A stretch of 64,000 nucleotides of DNA from Sambucus nigra (taxonomy: Eukaryota; Streptophyta; Magnoliopsida; Dipsacales; Adoxaceae). The stretch lies in contig OX422208.1 of the NCBI GenBank assembly GCA_949130495.1, positions 644,388,023 through 644,452,022 on the forward strand, read 5' to 3'. Below are positions 1 through 10,653 of this stretch, in pieces; the stretch's first letter is position 1, and each line of letters opens with the position of its first letter. The notes beneath the pieces were generated by a model. That model did not search any database. It was not told the DNA's origin and saw only the letters and a program-made list of their open reading frames with translations. Both the position numbers and the translations under genes were made by a program.

Positions 1-890
1 TGTTTACGGGGATTCTATCCTCATTATCGATCAAGTGCTCAGAAAATAGAGAGCCAAGGATGAGAAACTCCAACCCTTCCATGCCTACTGGAGGAATTAG
101 CCTCCCAATTCCAAAGATATCACCTTCCACTACCTACCTCAAGCAAAGAATAACCTAGCCGACGCCCTTACTACCCTAGCCTCCATGATCGACATGCCCG
201 AAGGAATAATAATGACCCCCTTCCTAGTTCAAAAGCAAGATAAACCAACCCATTACTACCATATTGAGCTCGTCAACACAGAAGATCTTGAGCTAGCCAA
301 TTGCTAGTACTATGATATTTGGCACCTCCTCAAGTATGGTAGATATCCCGAGGGTTTCAATATGAAAGATCGAGAAACCCTCCAAAGACTGGCCTCCCAG
401 TACATCACTTGTCATAAAGCACTGTTCAAGAGGAACTTTGATGGAACTCACTTACACTGCATCGTATGGGGTGACATTGAAGAGGTAATGCAGAGAATCC
501 ACATCAAGTAATGCGGGACCCATATGAAAGATCATATGCTTGCTAAGAAGATCATTCGATAAGGCTACTACTGGACCACCATGACCCAGGATTGCACCGC
601 CTATGTCCGAAGATGCCTCAAATGCCAACAGTTCTCCAACCTTCAGCATTTGCCTCCATGAGAATTATACAACATAACTTCTCCCTGACCATTCTCCACC
701 TGGGGTATCCACATCATAGGGAAGGTTACACCAAAGGCTTCCAACGGGCATGAGTTCATCCTAGTTTCCATTGATTACTTCACCAAATGGGTCGAAGCTG
801 AGTCATACGAAGTGCTTAACGCTAAGAAAGTAGCCAAATTCATAAAGAAGAACATCATCTGCCGATATGAGGTCCCGCACGAGCTGGTAT
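1..890 (+). pseudogene. Ty3/gypsy pol fragment: RNase H tail, H2C2 zinc domain, integrase N-part
   Basis: One frame starting at base 2 stays open apart from seven in-frame stops and no frameshift. It begins in the last RNase H strand (VYGDS then IIDQVL) and continues with a KNNLADAL segment. The integrase zinc domain follows, with His at IHIK and GTH and the cysteine pair CLKC, then the start of the integrase core with the first catalytic Asp in SIDYFTKW. Element D interrupts the frame at 890, and the same frame resumes at 3568. Most stops stand where relatives have Gln, Arg or Trp, as cytosine deamination would give. The fragment is cut by the window edge. It is a dead copy on its own strand and in the same family as the - strand copy at 12,050-21,150. 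Confidence 0.9.
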
Positions 891-2109
891 TGTAACAACC
901 CGCATAATTTTTGGGCTATTTTAATTAATTTAGGAAAATGGAGGAAAATAAAGTTTTTGATAAAATTATTTTTATTGCTCAAATATGTTGGTTATTATTT
1001 TTAAAGGCGAGAATTTCAAACGGTTTAGAAAACGGATTTTAAAATGATTTTAAAATGTTTTTAACTCTTGGAGTTGTTTTAACTTCCAACTTTTCATTTC
1101 TTTGCCTGAATTAAAGGAGTCTTTTGGATTCCAACTCTTCATTTCTTTGCATTATAAAAGGAAGTCGTGGGCAACCCTTTTTAACATACTTTTGGCACAA
1201 ATTTTAGCAGCAAATATATTTTATATTCCTCTTCTTTTTATATACACATTGGCCCTTGAGATTTGTGAGTTCCAACCTTAGATTGGAGGTGTTGGGCTAT
1301 TTTGTTGGAGGTTCTTGGAGGAGCTTTTGTAGATCTTTTGTGTTGATCTTGAGGATGTGATCGTTGGTTTCTCATCATGGTTTGAGGTATGGGGTTTTAC
1401 AAAATATGCTCCTTAAATCTCGCGAGTGTCATTCTCTTTGAATTCTTGTTAATTGAACTCATATTTGAATTGATAAATTCATTGAAATCTGGAAAATAAT
1501 TGTTGAAATTATTTTGATTCATGTGGTATCATTATATTGTATTGGGCACGTTATCATGAGATTTTAATATGGCACGGAGGTTGGGCACCCGCCAAAATAC
1601 CTATTCCCGGGCTATGGCTTGATAAAGTATATGCGAATGGGGTGAGCCCTGGTGACCCATTGATGTGTTGTTGAGAAATTATATTTATAAAATGATATTG
1701 AGATTTGCATTTGATTTTAATATTCGTACTCGTGTTGTGACGTTTTATTCGTTGCTAATCCGTATTTGTTGAGCATAATTCCTATCGTATTGTGTACTTC
1801 CCCGTATTTTCTTTAGTGGCACGTTAGCGCGGATTTTGGGGCGTTATGGAGATTGATTTTAGCGAGGATTATTTGGGAAAGATTTGTATTATTTATTATG
1901 TTGTATAGAGCATTGGAGATTTGTATTTTATTTTTCGAGTTAGATGTTGTATTTATTCGAGAGACTTGTTGTATTTGAAGAATTGAGATTAGTTGATTTA
2001 TATTATTATGGGTTTATTTAGATGCTCTATACCTTGTAACTTGTGGATTTGGATTTATTTTATCGCATTAGCGCTCCGTTCGCTCTTCTCGGGCGGGCGG
2101 GGTGCTACA
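891..2109 (+). repeat. 5' LTR of element D (1219 bp)
   Basis: Starts TGTAACAACCC and ends GGGGTGCTACA. It is collinear with 2345-3562 along its full length. A TATA-like stretch (ATTATAAAAGG) lies near 1153, with the presumed start of R about 30 bp after it. Confidence 0.95.
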
Positions 2110-2111
2110 AA

Positions 2112-2123
2112 TGGTATCAGAGC
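2112..2123 (+). promoter_or_regulatory. Primer-binding site of element D (tRNA-iMet)
   Basis: TGGTATCAGAGC lies two bases after the end of the 5' LTR. It is the standard complement of the 3' end of plant initiator tRNA-Met and fixes the orientation of the element as +. Confidence 0.93.
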
Positions 2124-2344
2124 TTAGGTATACGGCAACCCTCGGGGCATGGGTTTTGGGTTCATTGCGTGGTTAGAAATTTTAAGAGATAGCAAATTTT
2201 AGGTGATATTTGTGATAGGTTTCGAGATTAGATGTGAGGAATTTATTTTTGGAGACGAGATTATTTCGGAGATTGTTGGCCTGATTTTTGAGAGTTAGGC
2301 ATTCGGCGAATTTCGAGGGCGAAATTCCATTGTTAGTGGGGAAG

Positions 2345-3562
2345 TGTAACAACCCGCATAATTTTTGGGCTATTTTAATTAATTTAGGAAAATGGAGGAA
2401 AATAAAGTTTTTGATAAAATTATTTTTATTGCTAAAATATGTTGGTTATTATTTTTAAAGGCGAGAATTTCAAACGGTTTAGAAAACGGATTTTAAAATG
2501 ATTTTAAAATGTTTTTAACTCTTGGAGTTGTTTTAACTTCCAACTTTTCATTTCTTTGCCTTAATTAAAGGAGTCTTTTGGATTTCAACTCTTCATTTCT
2601 TTGCATTATAAAAGGAAGTCGTGGGCAACCCTTTTTAACATACTTTTGGCACAAATTTTGGCAGCAAATATATTTTATATTCCTCTTCTTTTTATATACA
2701 CATTGACCCTTGAGATTTGTGAGTTCCAACCTTAGATTAGAGGTGTTGGGCTATTTTGTTGGAGGTTCTTGGAGGAGCTTTTGTAGATATTTTGTCTTGA
2801 TCTTGAGGATATGATCGTTGGTTTCTCATCATGGTTTGAGGTATGGGGTTTTACACAATATGCTCCTTAAATCTCGCGAGTGTCATTCTCTTTGAATTCT
2901 TGTTAATTGAACTCATATTTGAATTGATAAATTCATTGAAATTTGGAAAATAATTGTTGATATTATTTTGATTCACGTGGCATCATTATATTGTATTGAG
3001 CATGTTGTCATGAGATTTTAATATGGCACGGAGGTTGGGCACCCGCCAAAATACCTATTCCCGGGTATGGCTTGATAAAGCATATGCGAATGGGGTGAGG
3101 CCTGGTGACCCATTGATGTGTTGTTGAGAAATTATATTGATAAAATGCTATTGAGATTTGCATTTGATTTTAATATTCGTACTCGTGCTGTTACGTTTTA
3201 TTCGTTGCTAATCCGTATTTGTTGAGCACAATTCCTGTCGTATTGTGTACTTCTCCATATTTTCTTTAGTGGCAGGTTAGCGCGAATTTTGGGGCGCTAT
3301 GGAGATTGATTTTAGCGAGGATTGTTTGGGAAAGATTTGTATTATTTATTATGTTGTATAGAGCATTGGAGATTTGTATTTTATTTTTCGAGTTAGATGT
3401 TGTATTTATTCGAGAGACTTGTTGTATTTGAAGAATTGAGATTAGTGGATTTATATTATTGTGGGTTTATTTAGATGCTCTATACCTTGTCACTTGTGGA
3501 TTTGGATTTATTTTATCGCATTAGCGCTCCGTTCGCTCTTCTCGGGCGGGCGGGGTGTTACA
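2345..3562 (+). repeat. 3' LTR of element D (1218 bp)
   Basis: Starts TGTAACAACCC directly after the polypurine tract and ends GGGGTGTTACA, followed by the GGTAT duplication. It differs from the 5' LTR by about 35 substitutions and one deleted C in the CCGGG(C)TATGG segment. Confidence 0.95.
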
Positions 3563-4225
3563 GGTATCAGATAACAGGTTGCATTTTGAGGTAGAAGTCA
3601 CAGAAGTGGTCGAAGAATATGGGATTCGGAGACATAAATCTTCTCCCTACCGACCTCAAACCAATGGTGCAATCGAAGTCATCAACAAGAACCTCAAAGT
3701 CATCATCAATAAGATGACTGAAAGTTGTCAAGATTGGGCCGGTCGAATACCTTATGCCCTCTGGGGCTACAAAGCCTCAATCTGAGCCTCTACTGGGGCT
3801 ACCCCTTAATCTCTAGTCTACGGCATGGAAGCAATCCTACCCGTGGCGCTGGAAATACCCTCATTGCACGTCATGCTTGAAAGCAAGGTCAACGAAGAAT
3901 ATTGGTGCCAAAGTCGTCTTGACGAGCTGACCCTTCTAAATGAAAAGAGATTGAAAGCTTTATGCCACACACAAGGGTACCATCGCTGAATAGCACGATC
4001 ATTTAATAAGAGAGTCAAGGACCGCGGTGTTCGAGAAGGGGATTTAGCCCTCAAAGAAATAATAGAGCCCATTTGGGACCCAGAGGGAAATTCAAGCCCA
4101 ATTGAAGCGGCCCATATATTGTCAAGAAGATCTTTTTCGATGATGCCTCCATACCCAACGACCTAAATGGAGAAGAGATGGCTCGTTCAGTCAACCTAGA
4201 CCGTCTCAAGAAATTCTACCACTAG
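3563..4225 (+). pseudogene. Integrase C-part of element A and end of pol
   Basis: This continues the frame broken at 890. It holds the second catalytic Asp in SDNRLHFE (DNR where the family has DNG), the PQTNGAIE segment with the catalytic Glu, and the integrase C-terminal region with the FNKRVKD and REGDLAL motifs. A one-base shift follows near 4080, then GPYIVKK and a natural-looking end at LKKFYH with stop TAG at 4223-4225. In-frame stops follow KASI (3783), in the ATP segment (about 3807) and after YHR (about 3986). D, D and E all survive in this copy, unlike in copy B. It is non-functional because of the stops, the frameshift and element D. Confidence 0.9.
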
Positions 4226-4724
4226 TTCAAAATCTTGGCTCGCTATGACTCTTCTCATCCCCCTTCTATTCTAAAAATTAAAATAAAATCTTCATTTACC
4301 TCTGCCCAAAACTATGAGGGCCTGATCCTCTGCAAAAATCATTTTCAAACAAATTAAAAAAATTCAAAACTCCCCAGAGGTACATAGGCAGATCATACAT
4401 CTTACATGAGCACGACCCCTTTCTTTTTCATAAAAAATTATTCTTTTCTTACCTTCGATAACGATAGTTCATTCTAACATATACTTGAACAAAAGAACTA
4501 TGTACGCCCTAGCGATCGGTATAGATAATTCAAAAATACAAAATTCATCAAAAGGCACAACTGGATGATCAAAAACTTATTTATTTCACTAATAAGAAAT
4601 TACAGTGCAATTACATAAGAATAGGAACGAATAATTCCCTTCCCCCTACCTTCCTAAAAAGCCAAATAAATTCCTAAATTTATTCCCCATTACAAAACAA
4701 ACTCTCCAAGAGTCCTACCCACAA
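4226..4724. other. Non-coding spacer after pol of element A
   Basis: About 500 bp between the pol stop and the 3' end of the first antisense accessory gene. I see no ORF, repeat or terminal structure here. Confidence 0.5.
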
Positions 4725-5980
4725 CTACTAGAGGAGCATGCTCCATCATCATTATCATATACTTCCTGGGGTCCCCAAGCTTCCCCTACCTGAATAGAGT
4801 GCCGCAGACGCTCTATGGACTGATAAGCTCATACCTGCTTCAGAAAAACCACAACACCTCCCTCCATGGTATTTAATAAGACAAGCCACCTTTGTCCGAT
4901 CTCCACGGCCAACATATTGCTGACCACTCTCCTCCATAACCACTTCATATAATCCCCAGGGATATTCCAAAATCTCCCAATAGACTGAGAGGGACGGGTT
5001 AACGGACGCCGACTGTCCCACAAAGAGACAAGCCACATGCGCAGACAGTCAGTCAGATCATCTACTGGAAAGAAATCTAGTGTCTGAGGTGGCACAACTT
5101 GCTCCCAACCAAATTGGCACAGAAGCTGCCAAGGAAAATAAAAAGAGGTCTGTCTGAGGCCAACCAGCCGAACATACGGGTATTCTCCCATCTCTAGAAT
5201 AGGCGGAAACTGTCCCCACCAAGGCACTGACCAGTACAGATTTAGAGCCCCATACTCCACAAACTAGTTCCCACAGCTCTCAATATCCAAGTTGGGTACA
5301 GCCGACAAAGGGTATTCTAGAGGAGTTACTAAACGAAGTCTTTCAGATAATCACATGAATAGGATTACAGGGCTACCCCTCGAAAAGTCAAAACGACCTT
5401 CTCTCCAGGCATCCAGGCCATTGAGAGTCTCCGTCAATATCACCGCCGCAGGATTGCGATGGTATGACATCCATGAAGTAACGACTGCAAGTTGTTGGTC
5501 CGCCAACAGTTCCCCGATCACCAACAATAATTTCGAAATCAAGCCCAGAACAACGGCTCTGGCGTATCCAGCATCACCAACTTCCCGCAAGTTCACGGAC
5601 TGTAACACCATCGAAAGGGAGATCATTCCTCCAGCAACCAATGGTCTGGCCGCCGAAGGAGAGATACGAAGAAGCTCGGCCAACAAATCCCTGGGAGAAC
5701 AGGAAAATTCAGGTAGAGCTGCAACAACACTGGGATTTATCCCCAGCATGGCAATAAATTCCTCATAGGTAGGACAAATCTCATCCAATCCAGAGCAGAA
5801 TACATGGTCTTTCGGGTACCAAAATTGTACTGCCGCCATCAGCATATTCCATTCTACGGGCCGATTATGCCATAAAGAGACTCGACGCATTTTGAAAGCA
5901 TGGTAGTTGACGTTATAGGAGCACATTACCTCTAAAGTCTCGAGGTAGTTGGCAAACTCAACACTACCAGGGAGAGCCAT
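4725..5980 (-). pseudogene. Antisense accessory gene 1 of element A, DUF7745-like
   Basis: A frame of about 400 codons on the strand opposite pol has stops at 5351 and about 5262 and a third near 4826. No frameshift is needed across the conserved part. Motifs match the plant DUF7745 family, a retroelement-associated relative of the plant mobile domain. Near the N-terminus is AVQFWYPKDHVFC, then CPTYEEFIAMLG. Near the C-terminus is VRLVGLRQTSFYFPW, followed by CQFGWEQVVPP. I chose the second Met (MALPGSVEF) as start because a TATA box lies 56-70 bp upstream of it, whereas the first Met at 6025 is only 11-25 bp from that box. No intron is needed. The molecular function of the family is unknown. 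The position between integrase and the 3' LTR, in antisense, is that of an accessory ORF of Tat-type elements. Confidence 0.75.
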
Positions 5981-6035
5981 CTCGCAGAATGAGAAAGTAA
6001 GGATGTGAAGGTGTGATGAAAACACTCCACCCTTA

Positions 6036-6050
6036 CCCCTTTTTATACTT
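6036..6050 (-). promoter_or_regulatory. Putative TATA box of antisense accessory gene 1
   Basis: On the - strand the sequence reads AAGTATAAAAAGGGG, 56-70 bp upstream of the chosen ATG at 5980. The spacing would give a short 5' leader. It suggests the gene has a promoter separate from the LTR. Confidence 0.5.
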
Positions 6051-6537
6051 GAAAATCCTCACAAAAGACATAACCCCTACAAAAATCGAAGGGAATCCTT
6101 CCCCATAAAGTACCAAAAGCTGAAAAGGGTTCCAATCAAAGCTTTGAATTGATGGGACTGGACTGACTTGCCAATAGGCAGGACAAGGTGCTTGCCAATC
6201 GACAACCCCCCATTTTTGGAATTTTTCCTTTTTCCTCTTTTGTCAAAATCAGAAAACCCAATAAATTGATATTCTCAAATAAAATTTAAAATTTCCTTTT
6301 CATCTTTATATAATTCTTCGTTGTGAATAACACTTCCTTTCAAAAGTTCAAAATAATATTTCTTTTTACGGTCTCAACAACAAAGTAAAAAGCTCATGTG
6401 CATGCATTCATTCATTCATCATTAACAGAAGATAATAAGGAACTCCATTGCATTGCATATATATTTTTCCGTGTTACATTAATTTTGTAGAAAATAAAGA
6501 AATGCAAAAACAATGGGACTCAACTCGAACCCACATT

Positions 6538-6566
<29 letters not shown>
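6051..6566. repeat. Spacer between the two antisense genes, with (TC)n microsatellite
   Basis: AT-rich non-coding DNA with a short CATT tandem near 6407-6420. A TC microsatellite at about 6540-6567 abuts the stop codon of accessory gene 2 and lies just after it in the - strand direction. Confidence 0.6.
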
Positions 6567-6569
<3 letters not shown>

Positions 6570-8659
6570 AGAGCTCCCACCACTGCGACGCACTATCTTT
6601 CCCTTGCGACGAGACGGCGCACCACCGCTTCCCGAGCCAGACTCCTCCCCGGACGAAGCAGACGACACCAAGCAAAAAGGAATAAAAACCGCATCCCAAA
6701 TATGGGCAGTCGCCGAAGATATCCAGTCTCTAATGTCCCTCAACCAAGTGGTTGAAACCCAGACTTGCTGCAAGAAAGGCAGAATCAGTATCAAGCAGAA
6801 AATATCAAAAGAGACAAAAAAAGAGAAAGACAGAAAGGTATACGAAGGGACAAAGGACCTCCTCTGTCAAGCCTAACTCCTCCGAATCCATCGTATGAGG
6901 ATGATGCAACATATGCACCATCCCTCCATCAGCCCGTCGAATGTTGTATGAAGGGGTATGCAACCGCACAAAAGGAACCTCCGAAGTTGCCACCGCCGCA
7001 GACGACCACCACCGTTATGGGAGGACCCCACTGGCCGACTCGAACCCACAGGAGGGAAGGGAAACACATTGTATATGCTGGGTGCCATTAGCCAGCTCGT
7101 TACAAAGTCCATATAGTCATACAGCGCGACTGTATCAATGTACAACAGATATGACTCGCCGATCATCACCGCGATCCTCGCATCTTCTGGCAACAACCAC
7201 TCCCACCTCATAGACATAGGGGTCCTCGCAGGTGGCACCACCACCTCCTTAGTAATCTGTCGAACCACCCTCTCCCCGAGATACCAAGAGTGAATAAACT
7301 CATGCGCTAGTAAGTGCCTCATCTGCGCATTCACCCCAATCGCCCCGTATCCTGAACAGCCATCCGCAAGGGTAAAAGGTCACCTGAAAATCCCCAACAA
7401 GTATAAGTCAACACAAAATCAGAGCATACAAAGACCAAGACTGAGGAAGAAAAGTCTTACCCTATCACTGGTCAGGCCATTCAAGACCTGACGCACAGCC
7501 TCCAGAGAAAGAGATCTCCTTGACTGTGGATTGACCCTGCGCCATCGATACAACCGGTAGAAGTCCCCAACAGTCTCATCCTTTGAGCAATCATCTGGGT
7601 ATTACACCCAATCACTTCATAGAACCACGTCTGCCAAAGACAAGAACTTGCAATAAAAAAATGAGACGCATAAGAAAAGTGCGAATGCATGAAAGGAAAA
7701 TGCGCAAATTAAAGAATACCTTAAGAAGATACATGGCTCCAGTATAAGTCTGCCACCAGCACCGGCTGAATGCATCCAGAGAGAAATAGAGGGTCGCCAA
7801 AGTCAGAATCCCCTAATCATAGAAGGGGATGTTCTAAAACACCCTCAAGTATGTTAAAAACCACAAGTGGACAACGTCGCCACTAGACGCTACCATAAAG
7901 CCCCCCAGCACTAACAAAATAAACAACCGGTCTATTTGCCTCACCTGCAGCCCGTCCTCCATATCAACCACCCTACCCAACAAAACATCCTTCAGTAGGG
8001 ACAACCGAATGGAGTCTCCAGACACTATCCTCCCCATGTCATCGAGCGCCGCCTGCACCGCCTCCGACCTCACCCGCAAAGAGCGATCCACCTCTATCTG
8101 CTCTCTATCACAATCCAGCCCCAGCAGCTACTGCACATCTATTGAAGTCACAGTCATCTCTCCAAACCCAAAATGGAAAGTGTGGGTAGTGTCCCACCAC
8201 CTATCCCTCGGAGCGCATAAGTCCGCTGTCGAACGAGGCGTCTCATCCAGCACATACGCCAACCTTCCAAAGCCTGCTGATGACACCACCCAACGCACCA
8301 CAAGTGGAAGATGCTCCCAGATAACCTTAAGCCTCGTCGTCCCGCGAGCACGCACGTTCGACAATGAGACATCGAACTGTCAAAAGAAAAACCTTGTCAA
8401 AATCCAAAAAAAAGGAAAATCACCAAAAGAGAATGCCAAAAGTCATTTTACTTACATAACCATCGGGGTTCACCACCCTCGAAGAGCGATGACGTCACAG
8501 ATCCCGCAGAAAGGTTCGCTCATCCGTAACCAGATGGAATGCGTCAAAAGAGTTCTCGCTCCCCAAAGCAAGCGGCTCCCTGACTCTCCATTCCACTTTC
8601 ACCCAGTCGTCAACAGTCAACCACTCCCTGTGTGCTGCAGTGCTCACAAAAGCGACCAT
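6567..8659 (-). pseudogene. Antisense accessory gene 2 of element A: plant mobile domain (PMD/MAIN-like), five exons
   Basis: The - strand reading from ATG at 8659 gives five exons with short introns: 8377-8455 (GTAAGT...GACAG), 7631-7719, 7384-7460 (GTAAGA...TTCAG) and 6768-6843 (GTATAC...TGCAG). The first two junctions keep phase 0. Exon 2 has a clear plant mobile domain: LPLVVRWVVSSAGFGRLAYV, then RSTADLCAPRDRWWDTTHTF, then FGFGEMTVTSIDVQ, and later IDRLFILLVLGGF. Exon 3 ends AVRQVLNGLTSDR. Exon 4 has EFIHSWYLGERVVRQ. The last exon is a Ser/Gly-rich basic tail ending in TAG at 6567. Stops in exons 1 and 2 and at least two frameshifts (exons 3 and 4) show decay. PMD proteins occur both in retroelements and MULEs and in the host MAIN/MAIL family. 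Its place inside A argues for an element-borne copy. Confidence 0.8.
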
Positions 8660-8750
8660 TTTTTAGAGATGGGAATGATAGAACGATTCGCAGAAGAAAA
8701 TCGCAGAAAGAGAGAAGGCAAGAAGCTGTGAAGAATGAAGGGAATTCGCC

Positions 8751-8764
8751 CCCTTTATATAGGA
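8751..8764 (-). promoter_or_regulatory. Putative TATA box of antisense accessory gene 2
   Basis: The - strand reads CCTATATAAAGGGG, about 95 bp upstream of the ATG at 8659. The pyrimidine-rich leader between them fits a plant 5' UTR. Confidence 0.55.
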
Positions 8765-9262
8765 TGCCAAGGGTCATGCAGATCGGCACTGCACCCTCAC
8801 TTACCGATCGTCACTGCCCCTTTACCTTCTCGAGGCACTCCAAAAGTCTGTGCCACTGCCTAATGGCACCCTCTAAACCATGCCGACCGGCATCCCCCTG
8901 GAATTTTCATACAAAAACTCCCAAAAAATACCAGAAACCCTTGAAAAATCCTCAAAAAATTTCTAAAAATCCCAGGAGGTATTTAGAACATTTTCACCAA
9001 GAAAATTTCGCACTCCCTCAAATGAAACCCCTATTTACCCAGCGGAACTCTAAAAAGCCAAGTGAAACTCCTCCCGTCGATGTCCTCGTAGTATCTCTAA
9101 GGATCACCTACTATGCCCCAAAGGTCTCTATTTTCCCCGAGCAATTCATCCAAACCCTGGACCACTTAATCACCTGACCAGTAGAGTTTATAACAACAAA
9201 TCTGTTATTCCTCCGCAAGGTCTCCAAAATATACGATTTACTCGAAAGAGTTCCCCGAGAAC
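8765..9262. other. Upstream region of accessory gene 2
   Basis: Non-coding in my reading. A 181-codon + strand ORF covers 8632-9177 but has no family features and overlaps the antisense promoter. It is probably promoter and spacer sequence next to the tandem array. Confidence 0.4.
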
Positions 9263-10653
9263 ACCTCAACTTAAGCCCACAGATTTGGCTTTGACCTGCA
9301 GAATTGGTCATCACAATTTAAGCCCTCAGAATTGGCTTCAACCCGCAGAATTGCTCATCTCAACTTAAGCTCGTAGAATTGGCTTCGACCCGCATAATTG
9401 GTCACCTCAACTTAAGCCCTTAGAATTGGCTTCAACCCGCAGAATTGATCATCTCAACTTAAGCCCGTGGAATTGGCTTCGTCCCGTAGAATTGGTCATC
9501 ACAATTTAATCCCTCAGAATTGGCTTTGACCTGCAGAATTGGTTATCTCAACTTATGCCCGTAAAATTAGCTTCGCCCCTAAAATTGGTCATTCCAACTT
9601 AAGCCCGTAGAATTGGTTTTGACCCACATAATTTTTCATCTCAACTTAAGCCCGCACAATTAGATTTGACCCACAGAATTGGTCACCTCATCTTAAGCCC
9701 TCAGAATTGGCTTCGACCTGCAGAATTAGTCATCACAATTTAAGCCCTCAGAATTGGCTTCGACCCGCAGAATTGGTCATCTCAACTTAAGCCCGCAAAA
9801 TTGGCTTTGACCCGCAGAATTAGCTTCGACCTTGGTTGAATTGGCCATCTCAACTTAAGCCCTCATAATTGGCTTCGACCTGCAGAGTTGGTCCTCACAA
9901 TTTAAGCCCTCTGAATTGGCTTCGACCCGTAGAATTGGTCATCTCAACTTAATCTCGTAGAATCGGCTTCGATCCGCAGAATTGGTCATCTCAACTTAAG
10001 CCCGCAGAATTGGTCATCATAACTGAAGCCCGCAGAATTGGCTTCGACCTGCAAAATCGGTCACCCTCATCTTCAAGCCCCAGAATTGGCTTCGACCCGT
10101 AAAATCGATCACCCTCATCTTCAAGCCCGCAGAATTGGCTTCGATACCCAGAATCGGTTACCCTCATCTTCAAGCTAATAGAATTGGCTTTGACCCAAAG
10201 AATCGATTACCCTCATCTTCAAGCCCTTAAAATTGGCTTCGACCCGTAGAATCGATCACCCTCATCTTTAAGCTCGCAGAATTGGATTTGACTCGTAGAA
10301 TCGGTCACCCTCATCTTTAAGCCCGCAGAATTGGCTTCGACCCGCAGAATCGGTCACCCTCATCTTCAAGCCCGCATAATTGGCTTCGACCCGTAGAATC
10401 GGTCACCCTCATCTTCAAGCCCGCAGAATTAGCTTCGACCCGCAGAATCGATCACCCTCATCTTCAAGCCCGTAGAATTGGCTTTGACCCACATAATTAG
10501 TCATCTCTTCTTCAAGCCCTCATAATTGGCTTCGACCCACAGAATCGATCACCCTCATCTTTAAGCCCTCAGAATTGGCTTCGACCCACATAATCGGCCA
10601 CCCTCATCTTCAAGCCCTCAGAATTGGCTTCGACTCTCATAGTTGACCATTGT
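9263..10653 (+). repeat. 47-49 bp tandem array (about 29 units) in the 3' region of element A
   Basis: A degenerate array of a unit reading roughly GAATTGGCTTCGACCCGCAG, then AATTGGTCATCTCAACTTAA, then GCCCGCA. The left part (to about 10,020) has 47-bp units with TGGTCATCTCAACTTAAG. The right part has 49-bp units with CGGTCACCCTCATCTTCAAG. Each unit looks like two related halves, since a GAATTGGCTTCG half is followed by a GAATTGGTCA half. The unit length is not a multiple of three and stops are frequent, so it is not coding. Tandem arrays in the 3' UTR of Tat/Ogre-type elements are known seeds of plant satellites. Confidence 0.92.

Larger units (their letters stand above)
891..3562 (+). mobile_element. 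Element D: nested non-autonomous LTR retrotransposon, 2672 bp, with TSD
   Basis: Two direct LTRs (891-2109 and 2345-3562) flank an internal region of only 235 bp. The ends are TGTAAC and GTTACA. The 5-bp target duplication GGTAT lies at 886-890 and 3563-3567. Removing the element and one copy rejoins the host integrase frame exactly (ELV before, SDNRLHFE after). The internal region starts with an initiator-tRNA-Met primer site and ends in a purine-rich tract (AGTGGGGAAG). Just upstream of that tract is a GAGGGCGAAATTCC stretch resembling the end of chromovirus pol ORFs. There is no coding capacity, so it must have been mobilised in trans. I count about 35 substitutions and one indel between the LTRs, near 3 percent, which makes it the youngest LTR element here. 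Confidence 0.96.

Noticed and set aside
2112..2123. A tRNA-Met gene
   Set aside because: Only the 12-nt complement of the tRNA 3' end is present, as a primer-binding site next to an LTR.
5292..5768. 158-codon + strand ORF
   Set aside because: It is the reverse shadow of the DUF7745-like gene, whose motifs are clear on the - strand.
8009..9177. Long + strand ORFs of 240 and 181 codons
   Set aside because: They overlap the PMD gene and its promoter on the opposite strand and show no family motif.
9263..10653. CRISPR-like repeat array
   Set aside because: Units are contiguous, degenerate and without unique spacers, and the context is a plant retrotransposon. It is a minisatellite.
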